Source: Micrococcales bacterium 72-143 (GTDB taxonomy: Bacteria > Actinomycetota > Actinomycetes > Actinomycetales > Microbacteriaceae). Taken from it: a DNA stretch of 64,000 nt. Where the stretch lies: positions 930,001 to 994,000 of the forward strand of contig MKVM01000005.1 in assembly GCA_001898835.1 (NCBI GenBank). The letters run 5' to 3'. Below, piece after piece: positions 57,235 through 64,000 of this stretch. A model generated the notes under the pieces. The model saw only the letters and a program-made list of their open reading frames with translations. It was not told where the DNA came from and did no database searches. The position numbers and the translations under genes are program-made. Position 1 is the first letter of the stretch, and each line of letters opens with the position of its first letter.

Positions 57235-57324
57235 ACCTCAGAAATGCAGGAGCCTCGCCGCGGCCACCCCCGGAACTCCGGATGCGGCGCCGCGGGGGAC
57301 GAGGATCTCCTGCATTTCTGAGGT
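57235..57324. repeat. Long inverted repeat between the SDR and aceB operons
   Basis: Arms 57235-57252 (ACCTCAGAAATGCAGGAG) and 57307-57324 are perfect reverse complements over 18 bases, with a 54-base GC-rich interior that has further partial pairing. It starts two bases past the adenylate-kinase-like gene stop and so may end the aceB transcript. The large interior differs from the tight hairpins elsewhere and recalls a small mobile element. Confidence 0.75.
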
Positions 57325-57326
57325 GG

Positions 57327-57719
57327 TCAGGCGGCGACGAGCGCCTCCCGCAGGCCGTCGAGCATCCGCTCGAGCACCTCCGCATCCGAGCCCACCGCGT
57401 CGAGCTCGACGACGCGGCCGCGGTAGTGCGTCAGGAGTTCATCCTCCGCGGGCGTCGCCGGACTCGGACCGTCGAGGTGCAGGGCGACGTCGAGCTCGGC
57501 GGCCCGCGACCGCAGGAACGCATCGAGGGCACGCGCCTCGGCGACGGATGACGGGAAGCCGTCGAGCACGAAGCCCGCGGTGTGCGCGCCGAGCATCCGC
57601 TCGAAGGACGCCGACTCCCCCACCGCGGGGGCGAGATAGGCGACGCCCAGCCGCTCGGCGAGCATCCGGCCGCGGGCCGCCGTCTCGGGGCGCGACGCCC
57701 CGACGAGCAGGATGCGCAT
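57327..57719 (-). CDS. Degenerate adenylate-kinase-like protein
   Basis: A 130-residue protein that looks like a short nucleoside monophosphate kinase. [20 protein letters not shown] occupies the place of the P-loop, but GxxGxGKG is lost. FVLDGFPSSVAEARALDAFL is the well-conserved DGFPR region with the Arg replaced, and YRGRVVELDAVGSDAEVLERM matches the carboxy end. ATP binding is unlikely, so it may be a binding or regulatory relic. The ATG overlaps the aceB stop (ATGA), showing joint translation with malate synthase. Confidence 0.65.
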   Translation of the reverse strand: MRILLVGASRPETAARGRMLAERLGVAYLAPAVGESASFERMLGAHTAGFVLDGFPSSVAEARALDAFLRSRAAELDVALHLDGPSPATPAEDELLTHYRGRVVELDAVGSDAEVLERMLDGLREALVAA

Positions 57720-59380
57720 CAGGCGGCCCTCCCCGCGGACGTCGCGACCGGGCCGGTCGCGAGAGCGGACAGCGCCGCGTTCACCTCGGGCTCCACGAGG
57801 AAGCGCGAGTAGGCCTCGATGGTGAGGAAGGTCGGGAACTCCTCGCCGAGCGCGAGCCCGCGCACGAGCTCGCCCGCGTCGTCGAAACGGCCCTCGGGTG
57901 TTCGGCGCGCCGCGAGCTCGGACTCGAGCAGTCGCTCGACCACCTCGCCCGTCACGCGCGTCCCCTCGCGGGTCACGACACCCTGCCGGATCCACTGCCA
58001 CAGCTGCGAGCGGCTGATCTCGGCGGTCGCCGCGTCCTCCATGAGGTCGTCGATCGCCGCGGCACCGACACCGCGCAACCACGACTCGAGGTAGCGGAGT
58101 GCGATCGACACGTTCGCGGCGACCCCGGCATCCGTCACCTCGCCGTCGATGCGGAGGTCGACGAGCTCGCGCGCCTCGACATGCACGTCGTCGCGCAGAC
58201 GGTCGAGCTGGTTCGGCCGGTCGCCGAGCACGGCGTCGAACTCGGCGCGCGCCGTTCCGATGAGGTCGGGATGCGCCACCCAGGTGCCGTCGAACCCGTC
58301 GCCCGCCTCGCGCCGCTTGTCGGCTGCGACCTGTTCGAGCGCGCGGGCCGTCACCTCCGGGTCGCGGCGGTTCGGGATGAACGCGCTCATTCCGCCGATG
58401 GCATGCGCGCCCCGCTTGTGGCAGGTGGCGACGAGCAGCTCGGTGTAGGCGCGCATGAACGGCACGGTCATGGTGATCTTCGCGCGGTCGGGGAGGGTGA
58501 AGGCCGCCCCGCGCCCGCGGAAGTTCTTGATGATCGAGAAGATGTAGTCCCAGCGGCCGGCGTTGAGGCCCGCGCAGTGGTCGCGCAGCTCGTAGAGGAT
58601 CTCCTCCATCTCGAACGCAGCCGGGATCGTCTCGATCAGCACCGTGGCGCGGATCGTGCCGTGCGGGATGCCGAGCAGCTCCTCGGTCGCCGTGAACACC
58701 TCGTCCCACAGTCGCGCCTCCAGGTGCGACTCGAGCTTCGGCAGGTAGAAGTACGGACCGCTGCCCCGGGCGATCAACTCATGCGCGTTGTGGAATGCGT
58801 AGAGCCCGAAGTCGACGAGCGAGGCGGATGCCGGACCGCTCTGGCCGGGTGCGTCCGTGTACCGCAGGTGCTTCTCGACGAGGTGCCAGCCGCGCGGCCG
58901 GAACACGATCGTCGGGGTCTCGGCGCCGAGGCGGTACTCCTTGCCCTCGGGGCTCGTGAAGTCGATCCGCCGCCGGATCGCGTCGGAGAGGTTGAGCTGC
59001 CCGCCCACGACGTTCGCCCAGGTGGGGCTCATCGCGTCCTCGTGGTCGGCGAGCCACACCTTCGCGCCCGAGTTCATGGCGTTGACGGTCATCTTGCGGT
59101 CGGTCGGGCCGGTGATCTCGACGCGGCGGTCCTCGAGGCCGGGACCGGCGCCCGCGACCCGCCAGCTCGCGTCCTCGCGGATCTCGCGGGTCTCGGGCAG
59201 GAAGCGCAGGTCGCGTCCGTTCTCGATCGCGCGACGGCGCTCCATCCGGGTCGCCAGGATCTCGTGGCGGCGCCCGACGAAGCGGTCGTGCAGGCGGGTG
59301 AGGAAGCGCAGCGCCTCCGGGGTGAGGATCTCGTCGAAGCGCTCGCCCTGCGGGCCGAGCACCTCCATCCGTGCGTTCAT
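57719..59380 (-). CDS. aceB: Malate synthase A
   Basis: Malate synthase of 553 residues, isoform A, which condenses glyoxylate with acetyl-CoA in the glyoxylate shunt. Visible blocks are [20 protein letters not shown], the signature [15 protein letters not shown] near residue 290, [15 protein letters not shown] near 330 and GTWVAHPDL near 375. It follows aceA by 20 bases with its own ribosome-binding site (AGGAAG). Confidence 0.95.
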   Translation of the reverse strand: MNARMEVLGPQGERFDEILTPEALRFLTRLHDRFVGRRHEILATRMERRRAIENGRDLRFLPETREIREDASWRVAGAGPGLEDRRVEITGPTDRKMTVNAMNSGAKVWLADHEDAMSPTWANVVGGQLNLSDAIRRRIDFTSPEGKEYRLGAETPTIVFRPRGWHLVEKHLRYTDAPGQSGPASASLVDFGLYAFHNAHELIARGSGPYFYLPKLESHLEARLWDEVFTATEELLGIPHGTIRATVLIETIPAAFEMEEILYELRDHCAGLNAGRWDYIFSIIKNFRGRGAAFTLPDRAKITMTVPFMRAYTELLVATCHKRGAHAIGGMSAFIPNRRDPEVTARALEQVAADKRREAGDGFDGTWVAHPDLIGTARAEFDAVLGDRPNQLDRLRDDVHVEARELVDLRIDGEVTDAGVAANVSIALRYLESWLRGVGAAAIDDLMEDAATAEISRSQLWQWIRQGVVTREGTRVTGEVVERLLESELAARRTPEGRFDDAGELVRGLALGEEFPTFLTIEAYSRFLVEPEVNAALSALATGPVATSAGRAA

Positions 59381-59400
59381 GGTCTCGTCTTCCTGGAAGC

Positions 59401-60717
<1,317 letters not shown>

Positions 60718-60777
60718 GGTCGGTTCCTTCCGGATCGGTCCGCGGATGCGGTGCGTGTCTCGATCGTGCGCCCCGCA

Positions 60778-60828
60778 CAAGAGAGTTTTCGCGCCCAATA
60801 GATCCGAAATATCCCGGTTTTTCTCTTG
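60778..60828. promoter_or_regulatory. aceA/ramB control region with inverted repeat
   Basis: CAAGAGA (60778-60784) and TCTCTTG (60822-60828) are perfect seven-base inverted arms flanking an AT-rich stretch between the divergent aceA and ramB genes. TTGAGC (60826-60831) and CACCAT (60849-60854) are 17 bases apart and six bases before the ramB ATG, so ramB may be leaderless. RamB of Corynebacterium binds upstream of aceA and aceB; these arms are the best candidate site here. Confidence 0.5.
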
Positions 60829-60860
60829 AGCGGAAGAAGCGGCTCTGTCACCATCGACCC

Positions 60861-62321
60861 ATGGGCTCCGCAGCCGACGAGACGTTCCACGATGAGGACG
60901 TGCTCGACTCCCTGACCGTCGGACGCCGCATCCGGCAGCTCCGCCTCGACCGCGGCATGACGCTCGAGGCGCTCGCGACCGCCATGGGCCGCGCCATCTC
61001 GCAGGTGTCGCTCATCGAGAACGGCAAGCGCGAGCTCAAGCTCGGCGAGCTGCAGCGGCTCGCCCGCATCCTCGGCACGAGCGTCGACGAGCTGCTGACC
61101 CAGGAGCCGCCGTCACGCCGCGCGGCGCTCGAGATCGCGCTCGAGCGGGCGCAGCGCGGCCCGCTGTTCCAGAGCCTCGGCCTCGAGCCGCTGCCGATCC
61201 GCAAGAGCCTCAGCGACGACGCGATCGAGACGATCCTCGCCCTGCACGACGAGCTCGGCCGCCTGCACCGCGAGCGCGCCGCCACCCCCGAGGAGGCCCG
61301 CCGCGCCAACGCCGAGCTGCGCCGCGAGCAGCGCAGCCGCGGCAACCACTTCCCCGAGCTCGAGGCGACCGCGGCCGAGCTGCTGGCCGCGGTCGGGCAT
61401 GAGGGCGGCCCGCTGTCGCAGCGTGTCGCATCCGAGCTCGCCCGCCACCTGGGCTTCACGCTGCACTACGTCGCCGACCTGCCGCCCACGACGCGCTCGG
61501 TCACCGACCACGCCAACGGCCGCATCTACCTGCCCGTGCGGCAGACCTCCGACCCGCGCAGCGCCCTCCTGCAGGCGCTCGCCGCGCACGTGCTCGGCAA
61601 GCAGGAGCCGCGCGACTACGCCGAGCTGCTGCAGCAGCGGGTCGAGACGAACTACCTCGCGGGCGCCCTGCTCATCCCCGAGGCGAGCGCCGTCGAGTTC
61701 CTCACCGCGGCGAAGGCCAAGCGCGAGCTCTCCGTCGAGGACCTGCGCGACGCCTTCGCGGTGTCGTACGAGACGGCGGCGCACCGCTTCACGAACCTCG
61801 CGACCGAGCACCTCGGCATCCCCGTGCACTTCCTCAAGGTGCACGAGTCGGGCGCCATCTCGAAGGCGTACGAGAACGACGGCGCCCTGTTCCCCACGGA
61901 TGCACTGGGCGCGGTCGAGGGACAGGTCGTGTGCCGCTACTGGTCGGCGCGGCAGGTGTTCGACGTGGAGGACCGCTTCAGCCCGTACCACCAGTACACG
62001 GACAAGCCGAACGGCACCTACTGGTGCACCTCGGCGATCCAGTCGACCGGCAACGGCGCGTTCTCGGTGAGCGTCGGCACGCCGTTCGTGCACGTCAAGT
62101 GGTTCCGCGGGCGCGACACGGCGGTGCGGCGCGCATCCACCTGCCCGGACCCCGCCTGCTGCCGGAAGCCTCCCGCCGAGCTCGCGGAACGCTGGCAGGA
62201 CGCCGCCTGGCCGAGCGCGCGCCTGCACTCCTCCCTGCTCGCCGCGATGCCGACCGGCACCTTCACGGGCGTCGACCTCACCGAGGTGTACGAGTTCCTC
62301 GACGCGCACGCGCCCGAGTAG
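60861..62321 (+). CDS. ramB: RamB-type regulator of acetate/fatty acid metabolism
   Basis: A 486-residue regulator. Residues 20-75 form an XRE helix-turn-helix ([20 protein letters not shown], then [18 protein letters not shown]). The middle resembles an ImmA/IrrE-type domain, and the last part is the short-chain fatty acyl regulator domain with [13 protein letters not shown], a cysteine cluster that could bind metal. In Corynebacterium glutamicum RamB represses aceA, aceB and other acetate genes. Divergence from aceA supports the same role here. Confidence 0.88.
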   Translation: MGSAADETFHDEDVLDSLTVGRRIRQLRLDRGMTLEALATAMGRAISQVSLIENGKRELKLGELQRLARILGTSVDELLTQEPPSRRAALEIALERAQRGPLFQSLGLEPLPIRKSLSDDAIETILALHDELGRLHRERAATPEEARRANAELRREQRSRGNHFPELEATAAELLAAVGHEGGPLSQRVASELARHLGFTLHYVADLPPTTRSVTDHANGRIYLPVRQTSDPRSALLQALAAHVLGKQEPRDYAELLQQRVETNYLAGALLIPEASAVEFLTAAKAKRELSVEDLRDAFAVSYETAAHRFTNLATEHLGIPVHFLKVHESGAISKAYENDGALFPTDALGAVEGQVVCRYWSARQVFDVEDRFSPYHQYTDKPNGTYWCTSAIQSTGNGAFSVSVGTPFVHVKWFRGRDTAVRRASTCPDPACCRKPPAELAERWQDAAWPSARLHSSLLAAMPTGTFTGVDLTEVYEFLDAHAPE

Positions 62322-62331
62322 GCCTCCGGCC

Positions 62332-62406
62332 TCCGTTCGGGAGGACGACGCGCCGGTAGGAGCGCCGAGGTCAGGCCGGATGCGGCGTGTCGTCCTCCCG
62401 AACGGA
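62332..62406. repeat. Long inverted repeat after ramB
   Basis: Arms 62332-62355 (starting TCCGTTCGGGAGGACGACG) and 62383-62406 pair over 24 bases with one mismatch around a 27-base interior. It starts ten bases after the ramB stop. The right arm also encodes the last residues of the small protein on the other strand, whose stop lies in the interior. Confidence 0.75.
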
Positions 62407-62553
62407 ATCGGACGCGGGTTCGGGCTCCTGCTGATCGCCCGTGGCCCCGTCCGCCTGGCGCCGGCGCCGCCTCTCGCGGTCGCGCTCGCGCGCGGTCAGC
62501 TCGCCGGGCTCGACGTAGGTGCGGCCCGCCCGGCGGTCCTTCTCGTGCGGCAT
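62371..62553 (-). CDS. Small charged protein
   Basis: A 60-residue, highly charged protein (RRAGRTYVEPGELTARERDR, then a run of arginines and an acidic end). No family is recognised. Its ATG shares one base with the stop of the upstream DUF5709-like gene (TGATG), so the two are co-translated. The last ten residues are encoded by an arm of the inverted repeat. Confidence 0.55.
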   Translation of the reverse strand: MPHEKDRRAGRTYVEPGELTARERDRERRRRRQADGATGDQQEPEPASDSVREDDTPHPA

Positions 62554-63017
62554 CAGAACGCCTGGCCGCCCACGGTGCGACCCGGCTCGACCCCCTCGTC
62601 GGGGGCGAGCGGCGCCGGCTCGTCGGGCGTGATGTCCGGGCCCGTCGGGGCGCCGTCCGGCGCGCCCGGCACCGGGCCGTCGGGGGCCGCGGGCGGGGGT
62701 GCGATCGACGCCTCCGCGTCGTCGAGCACGATCGTGCGGTCCGGCTCCGACAGCGCGCCGTCGGTCGTCGGCATCCGCTGGCCGTCGAACTGGCCGTCGG
62801 GCGCATCCGGCTCGTCGGTCTCCGCGACGGGGTCCCCCTCGGGCGCCGCGGGGGCGTCCGTGGTCTCCACGAGGCGCCCGTCCGGGCCGAGGTCGGTGTC
62901 GGCGACCGCCGTGTGATGCGGATGCCCGATGACGTAGCCCTCCTCGTCGAAGTGCTGGGGGGTGACGTCGGTGCTCTCGTCGAGCGCGTGGTCCTGGATC
63001 CTGCGGGTGTCGCTCAT
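62553..63017 (-). CDS. Acidic Pro/Asp-rich protein (DUF5709-like)
   Basis: A 154-residue, acidic, proline-rich protein, probably disordered over most of its length (DESTDVTPQHFDEEGYVIGH near the start; ADTDLGPDGRLVETTD; PNxP-type linkers later). It resembles actinobacterial DUF5709 proteins of unknown function. GAGAGGAG lies six bases before the ATG at 63017. Confidence 0.65.
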   Translation of the reverse strand: MSDTRRIQDHALDESTDVTPQHFDEEGYVIGHPHHTAVADTDLGPDGRLVETTDAPAAPEGDPVAETDEPDAPDGQFDGQRMPTTDGALSEPDRTIVLDDAEASIAPPPAAPDGPVPGAPDGAPTGPDITPDEPAPLAPDEGVEPGRTVGGQAF

Positions 63018-63094
63018 CGTCGACTCCTCTCCGATACCAGTGCACGCCTGCATCGTCCGTCGCGCAACAGGGGTGACTTCCGCGGGGTGCGGGG

Positions 63095-63673
63095 TTACCA
63101 TCCCGCGATGTGCGTCCCGGTCGCCGGTGACCGGCGCCCGGCATATAGACCGGCGAGCGCGATGTCGAGGTAGAGCTCGCCCTCACCCGGAGCGCCGAGG
63201 CGTGCCGCGTACTCGATGCCGCAGACGAGGTGCAGCAGGCGCTCGAGAGTGAGGTCCTCCCGCACCACCCCCGCGTCCCGAGCGCGAGCCAGTACTCGCT
63301 CTGCAGCGCCCATGACCTCCGCGCGGACGCCGGCGAGTTCGGGGATCTCGGAAGCGTCGGCGAGCAGAACCGTCTGAAGGCCGGCGTCCGCGAGCTGGAG
63401 GCTGAGCCCGCCGCGAACGAGGGCCGCGAGCGCCCGCTCGGGGTCCGGCTCGCGCTCGGCGGTGCGAGCGAGGTCGCGGAGTTTCTCGACGGCTCCCTCT
63501 GCGAGCGCGGCGACAAGCGCCTCGATATTGGAGAAGTGCCGGTACACGGTTCCGACGCCGAGGCCGGCCCGACGCGCCACATCGTTGAGCTTGAGGTCGG
63601 TGATCGCGCATTCCCGTGCGGCATCGAGGATGCGGGCACGGTTGCGGGCGGCGTCGGAGCGTACGGAGGCCAT
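63095..63673 (-). CDS. TetR family regulator
   Basis: A 192-residue TetR regulator (RILDAARECAITDLKLNDVA, RRAGLGVGTVYRHFSNIEALV). TACGAT (reverse, 63680-63685) ends six bases before the ATG, a leaderless layout. It is divergent from the SDR at the window end, and the two palindromes between them are probably its operators. Confidence 0.9.
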   Translation of the reverse strand: MASVRSDAARNRARILDAARECAITDLKLNDVARRAGLGVGTVYRHFSNIEALVAALAEGAVEKLRDLARTAEREPDPERALAALVRGGLSLQLADAGLQTVLLADASEIPELAGVRAEVMGAAERVLARARDAGVVREDLTLERLLHLVCGIEYAARLGAPGEGELYLDIALAGLYAGRRSPATGTHIAGW

Positions 63674-63687
63674 GCGGAAATCGTAGC

Positions 63688-63743
63688 GAAACGGATTTCA
63701 ATTCCGTTTCCTGCTAGCGTTAAACGGATGGTTCATCCGCTTT
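63688..63743. promoter_or_regulatory. Two TetR operators and the SDR promoter
   Basis: Site 1, 63688-63710, is a 23-base near-palindrome with outer arms GAAACGGA and TCCGTTTC. Site 2, 63722-63743, repeats AAACGGAT with ATCCGCTTT. TAGCGT (63715-63720), the probable -10 box of the SDR gene, lies between them, so a repressor at either site would block it. Site 1 also overlaps the region just upstream of the tetR -10 box. Confidence 0.7.
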
Positions 63744-63754
63744 AGGAGGAGACC

Positions 63755-64000
63755 ATGGACTGGAACCCGCAGCGACTGCCCGATCAGACGGGGCGCACGA
63801 TCGTGGTGACGGGCTCGACCGCCGGCATCGGCTACTTCGCTGCCGAACAGCTCGCGGGGGCAGGGGCGGAGGTCGTGCTCGCCGGCCGTTCGGCGGCGCG
63901 CATAGACGCCGCAGCGCACGCTATCCGCGCACGGCATCCGCGCGCGGGGCTCGCGTCCGTCATCGTGGACCTCGCCTCGCTGGACTCGGTCGCCCGCGCC
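63755..64000 (+). CDS. Short-chain dehydrogenase (3' end beyond the window)
   Basis: The first 82 codons of an SDR: MDWNPQRLPDQTGRTIVVTG, then STAGIGYFAAEQLAGAG (cofactor loop) and VVLAGRSAARIDAA, where the Arg after strand 2 suggests NADPH. The start resembles retinol-dehydrogenase-like SDRs of actinobacteria. The catalytic Tyr-Lys lies beyond the window. AGGAGGA is ideally spaced before the ATG. It is controlled by the divergent TetR. Confidence 0.85.
   Translation, partial: MDWNPQRLPDQTGRTIVVTGSTAGIGYFAAEQLAGAGAEVVLAGRSAARIDAAAHAIRARHPRAGLASVIVDLASLDSVARA

Noticed and set aside
60745-60775. Possible CRP/GlxR-type site upstream of aceA
   Set aside because: The segment contains GTG-rich text, but no TGTGA-N6-TCACA spacing with acceptable matches was found.

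Overview
The window is chromosomal DNA of a very GC-rich (roughly 70 percent or more by eye) actinobacterium. Menaquinone genes, system II cytochrome c maturation, an archaeal-type AspRS, the tiny ribosomal protein bS22, a RamB-type regulator beside aceA/aceB, and many leaderless genes with a TAGNNT -10 box together suggest the Microbacteriaceae. No rRNA, tRNA, insertion sequence, prophage or CRISPR array was seen.

Layout. 1-1.6 kb: end of a cardiolipin synthase, a broken GNAT gene and a small coiled-coil membrane protein. 1.6-14.5 kb: menaquinone region (FprA-type reductase, polyprenyl diphosphate synthase, menG, menF, menD, menA, menE, menB, menC) mixed with small membrane proteins and a PPK2. 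Of the classical pathway only menH and the DHNA-CoA thioesterase were not found. 14.5-19.1 kb: ccsB, resB, ccdA, resA and a histidine phosphatase, which supply cytochromes c to the menaquinone-fed respiratory chain. 19-25 kb: a fused LLM-flavin/FAD oxidoreductase with a divergent HxlR regulator, aspS, small redox and lipoprotein genes. 25-35 kb: bS22 with a BldC-like HTH gene, a FUSC protein, ArsR, TrkH/TrkA, proC, a CDF transporter, tadA/upp, and an orphan winged-helix regulator preceded by a 33-residue reading frame ending in MCCRMCA. 35-46 kb: a butanediol-type dehydrogenase, a DMT exporter with its MarR regulator, a calpain-like protease, a candidate small RNA, a P-type ATPase with a MarR gene, and psuG/psuK.

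46-55 kb is the most unusual part. It holds an alkyl-DHAP-synthase-like FAD enzyme coupled to a PlsC acyltransferase, an SDR, and a tight operon of a degenerate diiron-like protein, a fatty-acyl reductase/HAD fusion, an intact diiron (desaturase-like) protein and a membrane protein. A HTH-MNT/HepT toxin-antitoxin pair sits inside. I infer a fatty-alcohol, ether-lipid or related lipid pathway. 55-64 kb: TetR, a two-domain SDR with a palindromic operator, aceB-aceA with divergent ramB, small acidic proteins and a TetR/SDR pair cut by the window end.

Two patterns cross the window. About thirty genes have a -10-like hexamer 6-8 bases before the start codon, so leaderless translation looks like the default. 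Long inverted repeats also occur between genes; five of them share a 22-base arm and form one dispersed family.
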